Made by a program: the position numbers and the translations under genes. From contig NZ_SRKZ01000011.1 in the NCBI RefSeq assembly GCF_004745865.1, forward strand, positions 25,353-89,352: DNA of 64,000 nt. Reading direction: 5' to 3'. Below the pieces are notes generated by a model. The model made no database searches, was not told where the DNA came from, and saw only the letters and a program-made list of their open reading frames with translations. Of the stretch, positions 24,543 through 33,731 are shown piece after piece. This stretch comes from Hymenobacter wooponensis (GTDB lineage: Bacteria > Bacteroidota > Bacteroidia > Cytophagales > Hymenobacteraceae). The first letter of the stretch is position 1. Every line of letters starts with the position of its first letter.

Positions 24543-27129
24543 CGCGGTGATGCCGGTGCATAGCTTCGAGGGCGACAAGGTCGTGTTCAAGGATGGGCGC
24601 GTCGGCGTGGGCTTCCTGGTCGAGCCGGCCGAAATGGAAAGCTGGACCATTGAAGACTATGAGGCCTTCCAGGCCGCCCTCGTCGGGGTGCTGCGGGCAC
24701 TGCCGGTGGGCAGCATCGTGCAGAAAACGGACATCTATTACGACCGGCCTTATCGGGAAGACAAAACCCAGCAGACCTACTTTGAAAACAAGATGAACAA
24801 GCACTTCTTCGAGCGGCTGGTGCTGTTCCAGAAGTCTTACTTGTTTGTCTCGTTTGCGCCGGCGGCGGTAAAGTCGCCCAAAACCAACGCAGTCAATGCC
24901 CTGGTGGCCCGCGCCGGCGAGGCCGTACTCAAGAATCCGTTTGCGCAGCTGGTGCAAACCTTGGAGGTGGCCGAAAGCGGCGCGGTCGAATTCATTCAGG
25001 GTATCAAGAACCTGGGCGGCGTCACCTTCGAGCGGCTCAGCAGCCAGGAAATCCACCAGTTGTACCTGCAGTACTTCAACCTCAATTTCGACGGCCAGCC
25101 AACCCGGCAGGAGCGCGAGATGGGCAACGATATGGGCACGTTCAGCGTGGGCGAGCAGAAGGTCAATGTCCTGTCGATGGTGGGGCAGGGCTCGGACGCT
25201 TACCCGGCCGTGAAAAACAGCTACGGCGTCACCGCGCCCATGCTCTACCCGCTCACGCATATTCTCCAGTGCCCGCACGTGCTCACGCAGGCCCTGATGA
25301 TTCAGGATACCCGCGCTGAGCTGAGCAGCCTGGATACCGACCGCAAGCTAAATGCCTCGCTTTCGTTCCTGGCCACCCAGGATAACCACCTGCGAGCGGC
25401 CGAAGTCGAGGAATTTACCGCCGAGGTTCGGGCCGAAAACAAGCAGATTGTGGGCCTGCATCTCTCGGTTATGCTGTGGGATACCAACGATACCAGCCGG
25501 CGGGAAAACGTCGAGCGGGCCACGGCCGCCTTCCGCTATATGTTCGGCACGGAAAGCGTCGTGGAAAGCTACCTGGCCCTGCCGGTGTTCTTCGGCCTGC
25601 TGCCGGGCAACGCCAACCAGGTGCCCGACCGCTGGCTGACCACCACCGCCGACCGGGGGGCCTGCTACATGCACTGGACCGCTACCTACAAAACCGACCC
25701 GGTAGGGGAATACCTCACGGACCGCTTCCGCAATCTGGTGCAGGTCAACCTGTTCAACACGGCGCTGGACAATCAGAACGCCATGGTTATCGGGCCTTCC
25801 GGCTCGGGCAAGTCCTACACTTTCGGCAACCTGATTGTGCAGCGCTACGAGAAGGGGGCGCGGCAAATCATCATGGACGTGGGCGGCACCTACCGCAACG
25901 TGCTGCAATCCCTGAATGGGGAGGATTTCGACAACACCTACTTCGAGTACGACCCGCAGCGCCCGATTGAGTTCAACCCCTTCATCGTGCCGCGGGACAA
26001 AGCCAACGGGAACAAGTGGCTCTACAACGATGAGAAAACCAACTTCCATCTGGCCCTGATTGCCGCCCTCTGGAAAGGGGGCAAGGATACGGGCCTGGAT
26101 AAGTCGGAGCGCACCATCCTCAGCCGGTTTCTGATTGAATACTACGTGTATCTCAACGAGCACGACAAGCTGGGGCAGAAGGATGAGGAGTTTCCCGGCA
26201 TGGAGAGCTTCTACCGCTTCGTGGAGCGCTACGACGCCGATATGCAAAAGCCGGTGTCGGTGCCCGGCGAAGGGCAGGAAGCGGACCCGCTGGACGGGGC
26301 GCGCCGGCAGTACCAGAAAAACATGAAGTACATCGACATGCACCAGTTTTTCCTGGTGCTGGGTCAGTACATCAGCGGCGGGCGCTACGAGCGGGTGCTC
26401 AACGCCAAGCGCGACGTGGATTTGAGCGAGTACCGGCTCATCTGCTTCGACCTGGCCAAAGTGCAGGCCGACCCCGACCTGTACCCGGTGGTGGCCATGC
26501 TCATCACCGAGCTGAGCCTGGACCTGTTCCGCAAGTTCCCGGATGACGTGAAGTACATCGCCCTGGACGAAGCCTGGACGATGCTCAGCGGGGTGCTCTC
26601 GGAGTTCATTGAATCCATGTACCGCACGATTCGAAAAACCAACGGCTCGGTGACCATTATTACCCAGGGCATCACCGAGATTACCAGCAGCAAGATTGGC
26701 CCGGCCATCATCAACAACTCGGCTACCAAAATTATCCTGCGCCACATCAACCCGGACTCGCTGGCCCAGCTGCAGGCGCCACTCGGTCTGACGGGCCACG
26801 AGATGGACCTGATTAAGTCGGTGCGCTCTACGGAAGCGTTGCGCGAGTTCTTCATCAAGCAAGGAGCCAAAGGGAAGGTATTTGCCCTGGAGGCCTCACC
26901 CCAGCTCGATGCTATCCTGACTTCCAAGCCGGTGGAGCGCAACCACCTCAACAAGCTGGTGAAGTTCTACCAGCAGACCAACCGCCGCCCCAAAGTGGAC
27001 AAGGCCGGCCAGCTCGTGGTCGGCACCGATGGGGAGATACAGTACGAGGACGTGAAAGTGCAGCGCCTCGACTACGCCGTGGACCAGTTTGTCGAAGATA
27101 AGCAGAGCCGCAAGCTCGGGGGAAAATGA
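24511..27129 (+). CDS. traG: TraG-type VirB4 ATPase of the conjugative secretion system
   Basis: An 872-residue ATPase. The N-terminal half matches the TraG/VirB4 N-domain of Bacteroidota elements. The C-terminal half has Walker A GPSGSGKSYTFGN (about residue 430), Walker B YIALDEAWTML (about 685), and the following IRKTNGSVTIITQGI helix typical of VirB4. It powers pilus assembly and substrate transfer at the inner membrane. Length is near the family norm (about 800-900). It overlaps traF upstream and traJ downstream (ATGATG at its stop), so the three are tightly coupled. Confidence 0.9.
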   Translation: MTKKPKTTAFSAVMPVHSFEGDKVVFKDGRVGVGFLVEPAEMESWTIEDYEAFQAALVGVLRALPVGSIVQKTDIYYDRPYREDKTQQTYFENKMNKHFFERLVLFQKSYLFVSFAPAAVKSPKTNAVNALVARAGEAVLKNPFAQLVQTLEVAESGAVEFIQGIKNLGGVTFERLSSQEIHQLYLQYFNLNFDGQPTRQEREMGNDMGTFSVGEQKVNVLSMVGQGSDAYPAVKNSYGVTAPMLYPLTHILQCPHVLTQALMIQDTRAELSSLDTDRKLNASLSFLATQDNHLRAAEVEEFTAEVRAENKQIVGLHLSVMLWDTNDTSRRENVERATAAFRYMFGTESVVESYLALPVFFGLLPGNANQVPDRWLTTTADRGACYMHWTATYKTDPVGEYLTDRFRNLVQVNLFNTALDNQNAMVIGPSGSGKSYTFGNLIVQRYEKGARQIIMDVGGTYRNVLQSLNGEDFDNTYFEYDPQRPIEFNPFIVPRDKANGNKWLYNDEKTNFHLALIAALWKGGKDTGLDKSERTILSRFLIEYYVYLNEHDKLGQKDEEFPGMESFYRFVERYDADMQKPVSVPGEGQEADPLDGARRQYQKNMKYIDMHQFFLVLGQYISGGRYERVLNAKRDVDLSEYRLICFDLAKVQADPDLYPVVAMLITELSLDLFRKFPDDVKYIALDEAWTMLSGVLSEFIESMYRTIRKTNGSVTIITQGITEITSSKIGPAIINNSATKIILRHINPDSLAQLQAPLGLTGHEMDLIKSVRSTEALREFFIKQGAKGKVFALEASPQLDAILTSKPVERNHLNKLVKFYQQTNRRPKVDKAGQLVVGTDGEIQYEDVKVQRLDYAVDQFVEDKQSRKLGGK

Positions 27130-28268
27130 TGAGCAACTTTCTAATGGTGGCCTACGGCATCGACCCGGGCTTTTTGCGCGCCTGTGACCAGACCTTAGCC
27201 ATTGTGCTCACGGCCTGTCGGTTTTTGACGCCCTCGCTGATGGGCATCGCCCTGCTCTACACCATCGGGCGCGGCTTTATCAGCGGTAGCGGCCTGGCAA
27301 TGGACTGGGGGCCGATTATCAAGGCTACCTGGATATTCTTCCTGCTCTTTTTCTACCAGAGCCTGATTGATACCCTGGGTACCGGCATTGCGGCCTTTAC
27401 GGCCCTGTTCTCTACCGACCAGTCCGCGGCCGAAGCGCTCAGCGCCCTGACCACGCCGCCGGCGGTGGCGGCAGCGGCCAGCAATGACAATATCGGTATG
27501 GGCGACATTGTATCGGGGGCGGCAGCCATGATTAGCAGCATCTCCGACACGCTCAGTTCCTTCACCTTCTCGGGCATTATGACGCGGCTTTTCACGGCCA
27601 CTACCGTGCTTATCGTCCGGGAAATAATGACGTTCCTGCAACAGTTCATCCTTGGCTTCCTCTACGTTTCCGGCCCTATCGCCATGACGCTTTCCGTCAT
27701 TCCGGCCTTCGGTCAGCTGGCCATGAAGTGGCTGCAGAACTTCATCGCCGTACAGATGTGGGGGCTCACGTTCGTGCTGCTGGATACCATGTACGGCTTT
27801 TTTGCCGACACCCAGCGGGTAGCGGGCGGCATCCTGGCCAGCGGCGGGCCGGCCCAATCGGTGGATGACACCAAGTTCATGCTCATGTCGGTGGCCTTCG
27901 TGATGCTCTACATCATCGTGCCCTACCTCACGTCCATGTTTATCGGCTCCTCGGCCGTGCAGGGCTTCGCCGGCCAGATGGCCGGTATGGCAATGGGCGC
28001 GGCGACGACGGTGGCCGGGGTGGCGGCTCCCGGCGGGGGCGGTCTTGCCTCAGCCGTGGGTCGGGCAATGGGCAACGCTGGCGGCGGCGGTAGCAGTGGT
28101 AGCGGCAGTGCTGGCAGCAGTGGGGGTAGTTCTGGTGGCGGTGGCGGCAGCAGCGGGGGGAGCGGCGAAGCAAGTAGCTCCGCCTCCTCGGGCCTGCCCT
28201 CCATTACCATGTCGGACGCCCTGAACCCCTCCTACCGGCAGCGGGCCTCGGGCCTCTGGACTACCTAA
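27126..28268 (+). CDS. traJ: TraJ-like (VirB6-type) membrane protein of the mating channel
   Basis: A 380-residue multi-pass membrane protein with about seven hydrophobic segments between residues 20 and 300 (for example FIIVPYLTSMFIGSS-like stretches), followed by a glycine/serine-rich low-complexity tail (about residues 305-350) of GGGSSGGSG type. The layout matches TraJ of Bacteroidota conjugative elements, the VirB6 counterpart. Its start codon overlaps the traG stop. The glycine/serine tail is longer than usual and may be flexible on the periplasmic or cytoplasmic side. Confidence 0.8.
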   Translation: MMSNFLMVAYGIDPGFLRACDQTLAIVLTACRFLTPSLMGIALLYTIGRGFISGSGLAMDWGPIIKATWIFFLLFFYQSLIDTLGTGIAAFTALFSTDQSAAEALSALTTPPAVAAAASNDNIGMGDIVSGAAAMISSISDTLSSFTFSGIMTRLFTATTVLIVREIMTFLQQFILGFLYVSGPIAMTLSVIPAFGQLAMKWLQNFIAVQMWGLTFVLLDTMYGFFADTQRVAGGILASGGPAQSVDDTKFMLMSVAFVMLYIIVPYLTSMFIGSSAVQGFAGQMAGMAMGAATTVAGVAAPGGGGLASAVGRAMGNAGGGGSSGSGSAGSSGGSSGGGGGSSGGSGEASSSASSGLPSITMSDALNPSYRQRASGLWTT

Positions 28269-28308
28269 ATCCCCTCTTCTGAAAGGGTACTCTCTGCTGC
28301 TTACTCAA

Positions 28309-28328
28309 GGGGGCGGTAGGGAAGAAAA
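28309..28328 (+). repeat. G-rich dispersed motif, copy 4
   Basis: GGGGGCGGTAGGGAAGAAAA in the 114-bp gap between traJ and traK, a divergent member of the eight-copy motif family. Confidence 0.45.
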
Positions 28329-28382
28329 TGCCCAAACGACCTGATTTCAACCTTCCAGCCTGACTTTCTAACCAGTTATACG

Positions 28383-29132
28383 ATGGATTCCGCCAAAGAT
28401 TTGAGTACCTCCTTCTCCACCATGCGCAACCTGGCGCTGGGGAGTGTTTTAGCCCTGCTGCTAGTCGCCCTGGCCTCGGGCTTCCTAGTGTACCGGGCCT
28501 ACGAGAACAGCGGTAAGCGCGTGTACGTCGTTTCGCAGTCCGGCTCGGTGGCGGCTCTTTCGGCCGGCACGGATGCCCACACCGCCTACGAGGCCCGCAA
28601 CTTGGTGCGCCAGTTCATGCAAACCATGTTCGGCCACGACCAATACACTTACAAGGCCAACCTGGATGCGGCCCTGCCGCTGATTGAGGGCCGCGGGGGC
28701 CGCCGGATTTACGAGGGCTTCACGCGGGGTCAGGTGCTGCAGAACTACGAGCGGTACGCGGCCCGCAACGTCGTGACGGTGGATAGTGTGCTCGTGGACA
28801 TGAGCAAGCGCCCCTGGGCCGGTCAGGTCTACATCAAGCAGCGCATTTTCATCGGCGGCCAACAGAAAGAGCCCCTCCCGCTGGCCGCCAAATTCAACCT
28901 GGAAGAAACCAACCGCTCGGATGCCAACCCCTACGGGCTGCTGATTACCAACTTCGACTACATCCCCTACACGCCCACGCTGACGCGGGAAGAAACGGAG
29001 CTGCTGCAGTCGCAGGAAGCCGACCGGCAGCGTCGCCTGCAGGAAGCGCAAAGTGGCCTGGCCCCGGCCCCCGATGAGGCCCCGGCTCCGGCTGCTGCCA
29101 CTCCTGCGCCGGCTGGCCCGGCTCCTCGCTAA
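28383..29132 (+). CDS. traK: TraK-like (VirB8-type) transfer protein
   Basis: A 249-residue bitopic protein: a short cytoplasmic start, one membrane helix (LALGSVLALLLVALASGFLV), and a periplasmic domain of about 170 residues with RNLVRQFMQTMFGHDQYTYK and a later NPYGLLITNFDYIPYTPTLT segment, as in TraK of Bacteroidota elements. The tail is alanine/proline-rich. VirB8-type proteins nucleate the inner-membrane complex. It is followed by traN with a 12-bp gap. Confidence 0.82.
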   Translation: MDSAKDLSTSFSTMRNLALGSVLALLLVALASGFLVYRAYENSGKRVYVVSQSGSVAALSAGTDAHTAYEARNLVRQFMQTMFGHDQYTYKANLDAALPLIEGRGGRRIYEGFTRGQVLQNYERYAARNVVTVDSVLVDMSKRPWAGQVYIKQRIFIGGQQKEPLPLAAKFNLEETNRSDANPYGLLITNFDYIPYTPTLTREETELLQSQEADRQRRLQEAQSGLAPAPDEAPAPAAATPAPAGPAPR

Positions 29133-29144
29133 CCCCTAAACCTG

Positions 29145-30047
29145 ATGTCAATCATGCCTAACTATATCCTGCCGGCCCTGCTGGGCCTGCTTTTTTCCGC
29201 TGCCGGGGCCTCGGCCCAAACCGCCCGCACCCAGCGCCCGCCCTCCTCGGTGGTGGTGGCCAATGAAACTCTGCTGGACGTGGCCGTTTCGGACAGCTCC
29301 ACTACCTACCTCGTGTTCGGTGGCCCGGTGTCGCTCGTCGATGTGGGCATGGCCAATAACTACCTGGTCAAAATCGAAGCAAATGCCGTGTTCGTGCGTG
29401 CCAAACGCAAGAATGCGCCCCCTACGCCCATGCTCATTCGCTACGGCTCGAAGTATTGGATGGGGCGTCTCGTGTTTGTCAACCGGCCGGTTCTGCAGCT
29501 CTATGACTTTCAGAAGGACGGTGCCCTGGGCATGAGCGGCACCGGCACGGCGGCCGGCTCGGCCCCGGAAAACGAGCTGGCGCTGGACAAGGAGCTGGCG
29601 AAGAAAAACGAGGTCGAGGGCAAGCTCAGCAAGCTGCGCAAAGCCAAGGAAGAGCATCAGGCAGTAGCCGTGGTGGATAATGACCTGGTGCTGTCGCTGG
29701 CCAACGTACGCAACGACAAGGATTTCACCTACCTGCGTTTCAAGGTCATCAACAAGACCAACATCGACTACAACGTCGATTTCACCGATTTTCAGCTGGT
29801 GGAAAACGCCCAGAAGAAGTTTCTGGCCCGCAAAAAGAACGAAGCGCGCCGGCCGCTGGCTCCCTCGGGCGGGCTGGCCAATCAGATTATCACCGGCCGC
29901 ACCACCGGCTACCTGACCTACGCCATTCCCCTGTACGCGGCCACGGAACGCGGCTACCTGGAAGTAACCCTGCGCGAACTTAACGGGGCACGGGTGCTGG
30001 TACTGCCGGTGCCATCGCGGGTCATTAACCGCGCCTCCACCATTTAA
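29145..30047 (+). CDS. traN: TraN/DUF4138-like (VirB9-type) transfer protein
   Basis: A 300-residue exported protein with a signal peptide ending in ASAQ. The mature N-terminal part, with SSTTYLVFGGPVSLVDVGMA and YLVKIEANAVFVRAKR, matches the VirB9-like domain of DUF4138/TraN. The C-terminal part has DKDFTYLRFKVINKTNIDYN and a basic ARKKNEARRPL stretch. It should form part of the outer-membrane core with the VirB10-like TraM, whose gene follows. The order traK-traN-traM differs from the traM-traN order of the well-known Bacteroides elements. Confidence 0.82.
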   Translation: MSIMPNYILPALLGLLFSAAGASAQTARTQRPPSSVVVANETLLDVAVSDSSTTYLVFGGPVSLVDVGMANNYLVKIEANAVFVRAKRKNAPPTPMLIRYGSKYWMGRLVFVNRPVLQLYDFQKDGALGMSGTGTAAGSAPENELALDKELAKKNEVEGKLSKLRKAKEEHQAVAVVDNDLVLSLANVRNDKDFTYLRFKVINKTNIDYNVDFTDFQLVENAQKKFLARKKNEARRPLAPSGGLANQIITGRTTGYLTYAIPLYAATERGYLEVTLRELNGARVLVLPVPSRVINRASTI

Positions 30048-30067
30048 GGCCGCCGGCCCCTTTTACT

Positions 30068-31459
30068 ATGGAACCCATCACCTCCCCAAATCAGCCGGCC
30101 GTTCAACCGCCGAACCCCGATAATGAGCAGGAGCAACGGCCCGCGGCTGTGGTCGAGAAACGCACGCCCACCGAAATTCTGCGCACCAACTGGATGGCCT
30201 TTGCCGGCCTGCTGCTGGTGCTCGTGGTCGGTGGCCTTTTCCTGTGGCTGAAGTCTGCGAAGGAAGCCGCCCAACAGGAAAAAGAGCCGGTAGCGGCGGC
30301 CTCGGCCAACATCGAGCCGGAAATTGCCTCGCCCGAAACCTCGCCGTTTTCGCCCGTCGCCTCGCCTTCGGCCCAAATTGAGGCCCAGCGCCGCGCCGAA
30401 ATGGACGCCAAATCGGCCCCGGCTACCCCAACTGATGAAGATGTAGTCGATGTGTTTGCCGTCGATACGACCGGGCAGGCGCTGCGTCGGCGGCGGCGCG
30501 CTCAGGCGGCGGCCCGTCGGGCCGAGGCCGCCCGCGTGGCCGCGGCCGACGTAGATACCATCGAGACGACTATACAAGACCCGAGTACCGGCTCTTACCG
30601 CCCGGAAACGCTGGTGGTGCCCCGTCGCCGTATCACGGCCAGCGGCGGCGGTAGCCGGCGGCGTTCCTCTTCGGCCGCCCGTAGCCTGGTGCCGGCACGG
30701 GACGCGGACGGTACCCCGTTTGAAACCGACCCGGACGTGCTGGCGATGCTGGCTAGCTCCCCGCCCGAAACCCGCGCTGCCTATGAGCGCATGACGGGAA
30801 AACGCTACCGGGACCCCAACCAGACCGCGCAGCTGCTGGCCACCCGGATGAATGCCCCCGGCATGGATGGCTTCAATACCGTCAAGGTGGGCGGGAGTTC
30901 CTCGCGCATGATGGCGCAGGGCAACTACCAGCAGCAACAGCAGCTCACCCCCGACGTGTTTTTTAAGTGCGTCATCAACGGGGAGCAGAAGGTCCGCACC
31001 GGCTCGGTGGTCATTCTGCGCCTGCTGGAAGATGCCGTAGTCAGCGGCGTGACCTTCCCCAAAAACATGGTCTTCGCGGCCGTGGCCACGGTGGGTAATA
31101 ACAACGTGACGCTGGAAGTCAACCGCCTCGGGCCCACGCGGGTCGATGCCGACATCTACGACTTCAATTACATGCCCGGCATCATGATTGACCCGGTGAA
31201 GCGCATTGCCAAAGATGCCTCGATGGCCGGCAGCGACCTGCAGCAGCAGACCACGCAGGAACTCAGTACCGCCATAGACCGCTCGGCCTCGGCCGCTAAC
31301 TCGGTGGTGGGCGTCGGAGGCCGCGTCGCGGCGACGGTGCTCTCCCGGCCCAAAACGCGCACCAAGCTGCGCGACGTGCTGCTCCCCGATGGCTACCCCA
31401 TCCTGATTACCACGGCGGCGGCCGGCCAGTTGGGGCCGGAAGCCGCGAGTGGCCGCTGA
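30068..31459 (+). CDS. traM: TraM-like (VirB10-type) transfer protein
   Basis: A 463-residue protein with one membrane helix near residue 48 (WMAFAGLLLVLVVGGLFLWL), a long periplasmic linker rich in A, P, R and S that includes a basic run RRRRRAQAAARR, and a C-terminal TraM domain with VFFKCVINGEQKVRTGSVVI and PKNMVFAAVATVGNNNVTLE. Such proteins span both membranes and gate the channel. The C-terminal domain and length match the Bacteroidota TraM family. Confidence 0.85.
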   Translation: MEPITSPNQPAVQPPNPDNEQEQRPAAVVEKRTPTEILRTNWMAFAGLLLVLVVGGLFLWLKSAKEAAQQEKEPVAAASANIEPEIASPETSPFSPVASPSAQIEAQRRAEMDAKSAPATPTDEDVVDVFAVDTTGQALRRRRRAQAAARRAEAARVAAADVDTIETTIQDPSTGSYRPETLVVPRRRITASGGGSRRRSSSAARSLVPARDADGTPFETDPDVLAMLASSPPETRAAYERMTGKRYRDPNQTAQLLATRMNAPGMDGFNTVKVGGSSSRMMAQGNYQQQQQLTPDVFFKCVINGEQKVRTGSVVILRLLEDAVVSGVTFPKNMVFAAVATVGNNNVTLEVNRLGPTRVDADIYDFNYMPGIMIDPVKRIAKDASMAGSDLQQQTTQELSTAIDRSASAANSVVGVGGRVAATVLSRPKTRTKLRDVLLPDGYPILITTAAAGQLGPEAASGR

Positions 31460-31490
31460 TTCCTTTCCGTTCACCTAAAAGCTTACGACT

Positions 31491-32378
31491 ATGAAAAAGC
31501 TCCTTTTGCCCGCTTTGCTGGCCGTTACGCTGGTTTTCTCCACTAAGGAGGCCTCCGCGCAAGCCGTAGTAAATGACCCACTGCACATGGGCATTCACAT
31601 TGGCGACTTCGCCAAACGGCTGGCCCAGTGGACCGAAACCGTCAAGAACTACCAGGTAGTAAAAGATGCCCGGCAGATTGCCGGCGTCACCAAGGATATT
31701 ACCGGTCAGGTAAAGGACATTACCGACCAGACGCTGCAGCTGCAACGGCAGGTGCAGGCCGACTTACGGAAGGTGCAAAGCATTCAGGATTTACGCCTCT
31801 CCAACCCGCAGGAGCTGTTTGCGCGGGCGCTGTCCATGTCGGGCCGGGGCCAGAGCAACCAGTATATGCCGGTGTTTCAGAAAGCCGAACGCCTGCGGCA
31901 GGCCCTGCAGCTTAACAATCCCCAGCAGGACCTGAACACCGTGTACGACGTGTTTTCCCGCTTTGGCGCGGGGGCCACGGCCGGCAACAACCGTATGAGT
32001 TCTTCCCAGTATCAGGCCAAGCGCGAAGAAGCCGCCGTTTCGACCTTCGCCTACGAGGAAATGATGCAGAAGAAGAAGATTGCCACCGCCTTCGGCTACT
32101 ACAAGATTGCCGACGAAATGACGCAGCAAAGCATTGAAATGAATGCCACGCTGAAGAATCCAGGCCGGTACGCCATGACGGAAGGCGAGCGGATGGCCGC
32201 CCTCAACTCCTCAAACGACAACATGATTAAGGCCATGCAGCTGCGCCAGGAAGCCGACCGGCTGTTGGCCGAATCCTCGCAGCCAGGTCCCTCGCGCCAG
32301 GCGGCGGAACTGGTGTACGCCGACGTGTTGGTCCAACAGTCACTCATTAAAATGGACCGCGCCCGTCCCCGTCGCTAA
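31491..32378 (+). CDS. VirB5/TrbJ-like (TraI/DUF4141-type) exported transfer protein
   Basis: A 295-residue protein with a signal peptide (MKKLLLPALLAVTLVF, cleaved near ASAQ). The mature part starts VVNDPLHMGIHIGDFAKRLA and is predominantly helical, with coiled-coil-like spacing (KDITDQTLQLQRQVQADLRK). This resembles TrbJ/VirB5 minor pilins and the DUF4141/TraI protein of Bacteroidota elements. It is assigned by context and architecture more than by a diagnostic motif. Confidence 0.65.
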   Translation: MKKLLLPALLAVTLVFSTKEASAQAVVNDPLHMGIHIGDFAKRLAQWTETVKNYQVVKDARQIAGVTKDITGQVKDITDQTLQLQRQVQADLRKVQSIQDLRLSNPQELFARALSMSGRGQSNQYMPVFQKAERLRQALQLNNPQQDLNTVYDVFSRFGAGATAGNNRMSSSQYQAKREEAAVSTFAYEEMMQKKKIATAFGYYKIADEMTQQSIEMNATLKNPGRYAMTEGERMAALNSSNDNMIKAMQLRQEADRLLAESSQPGPSRQAAELVYADVLVQQSLIKMDRARPRR

Positions 32379-32384
32379 ACCTGC

Positions 32385-32924
32385 ATGAAAAAGCTCCTGC
32401 TTGTGGCTCTTGCAATGGCTGGGGCCGGCACATCGCCGGCCCTGGCTCAACGCCACGTTAAACACATTTCCAGCTGGGGTGCCCATCTCGGGCGCTCCGA
32501 AAAGGGCGACTACTACGAGTTGAGCTACACTTCCATGCTCACCAATAAGCTGGCCCTGCGGGCCAGTGGCCTGCGGGATGCTGGCAACCTCGGCGCTCAG
32601 GGTGAATACTCGACCTATCAGGGCCGGCTGTTCATCGCCCCGCAACTGTTCCGCATTGGGGAGTTTGCCTACGTGCATCTGCTTATTGGGGCGGGGGCCG
32701 GCTACGAGCGCACCAACGAGAATCGCACGGGCGAGCTGGCTGCCGATGCCAGCGAGCCGCAACGCTTCACCTACGGCCCGCAAGCCGGGGCCGAAGTTGA
32801 TTTCTTCCTCGGCAACCGCCTTTCCCTCGTGGCTACCGGCACGAAAGGCTACCTGTTCAACAACCCTTTAATCGACCAATGGCCCGGCAACGCGAGTGCC
32901 GGCCTGCGGTATCACTTCCGCTAA
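32385..32924 (+). CDS. traO: TraO-like outer-membrane beta-barrel transfer protein
   Basis: A 179-residue protein with a signal peptide ending ALAQ and a mature chain of alternating aromatic/glycine beta strands (SWGAHLGRSEKGDYYELSYT, LFIAPQLFRIGEFAYVHLLI, GAGAGYER), ending in the outer-membrane C-terminal aromatic signature LRYHFR. This matches the TraO family of Bacteroidota conjugative elements. Six bases separate it from the gene before. Confidence 0.72.
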   Translation: MKKLLLVALAMAGAGTSPALAQRHVKHISSWGAHLGRSEKGDYYELSYTSMLTNKLALRASGLRDAGNLGAQGEYSTYQGRLFIAPQLFRIGEFAYVHLLIGAGAGYERTNENRTGELAADASEPQRFTYGPQAGAEVDFFLGNRLSLVATGTKGYLFNNPLIDQWPGNASAGLRYHFR

Positions 32925-32940
32925 CCACCCTTTCTGACCT

Positions 32941-33324
32941 ATGAAACGATTTGCCTATCTACTGCTGAGCTGCGCGGCCCTGGCCACCAGCTGCTCGAAA
33001 GACAACGATGCTACGCCCTCGGGGCCAAAAGAGTATCAGGTAGAATACAAGGTTACCTCCAATGCCCCGGTATCGGATTACCTGAGCTACACCAACGAAA
33101 GCGGTGGCAGTACGACGCTCAGCAACACGCCCCTGCCAGCAAACTACAAGTTTAAGCGCACCATGAAGCAGGGCGATAACCTGACCATCCTGGCCAGCAT
33201 CGACGGCGGCACGGCGGCCTCGGAAATCACCTGCTCCATCCTGCTGGATGGCAAAGAGGTCAAGAAGGAAACCGGCCGGGGCGTCGATGCGCAGGCCGTG
33301 CCGGTGTACGTCATCGGGGAATAG
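32941..33324 (+). CDS. small lipoprotein ending the transfer operon
   Basis: A 127-residue lipoprotein: MKRFAYLLLSCAALATSCSK has a clear lipobox. The mature domain is beta-rich (YQVEYKVTSNAPVSDYLSYT, then TLSNTPLPANYKFKRTMKQG) and resembles MmpS-like or immunoglobulin-like lipoproteins of Bacteroidota. It is not obviously TraQ. Position suggests a surface or exclusion function but nothing in the sequence proves this. Confidence 0.65.
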   Translation: MKRFAYLLLSCAALATSCSKDNDATPSGPKEYQVEYKVTSNAPVSDYLSYTNESGGSTTLSNTPLPANYKFKRTMKQGDNLTILASIDGGTAASEITCSILLDGKEVKKETGRGVDAQAVPVYVIGE

Positions 33325-33567
33325 CTCTTCCTGCTTATGCTGACCAACCTCAATTCATGCCTGCTCCCATTCATCGGGCTGTCAGCCGGTGCTGTCAGCA
33401 TGGTCACGGTTGTGGCTGCTCGGCCGCGTGGCCACCAACCGGCGCTGCCCGCGCTGCTTCCTTATTGGCACCATCTGCCCGGTACCTCACGCTCAGCTTA
33501 CTCAATTACTTTCAACTCTATTCTGTCGCTACAAACAGTGCGGATAAATATTGTCAGTAGCTAATGG

Positions 33568-33600
33568 ATACCCGGCCGATTTCTGGCTGGGTATTTTTTT
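33568..33600 (+). terminator. terminator of the transfer operon
   Basis: ATACCCGGCC and GGCTGGGTAT arms (one wobble) around a 7-nt loop, followed by eight T residues. A canonical intrinsic terminator. Confidence 0.75.
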
Positions 33601-33613
33601 TGCCGTACGTTTG

Positions 33614-33657
33614 AAAACAAGTTATGATAATACCCAATTATCATAACTTGTTTTTTT
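33614..33657. terminator. AT-rich perfect inverted repeat, terminator or operator
   Basis: AAAACAAGTTATGATAA (33614-33630) and its exact reverse complement (33638-33654) flank the 7-nt loop TACCCAA and run into a T tract. It may be a second terminator, but the AT-rich symmetric arms also suit a regulator site for the gene at 33732. Confidence 0.6.
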
Positions 33658-33731
33658 ATCTCAACTAAAGGCAAATACTACTGGTAAAAGCTTCTATCCC
33701 TATGCGACTCTCACCCGCAATTTATAACAGC

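Larger units (their letters stand above)
33325..33731. other. non-coding gap after the transfer operon
   Basis: Short frames at 33337 and 33357 lack family resemblance and read through low-quality cysteine/histidine sequence, so no gene is called. The stretch contains the operon terminator at 33568 and a long perfect inverted repeat at 33614. Confidence 0.5.

Noticed and set aside
33337..33564. Small cysteine/histidine-rich frames after the transfer operon
   Set aside because: No family likeness, unusual composition and location before the operon terminator; coding cannot be supported.
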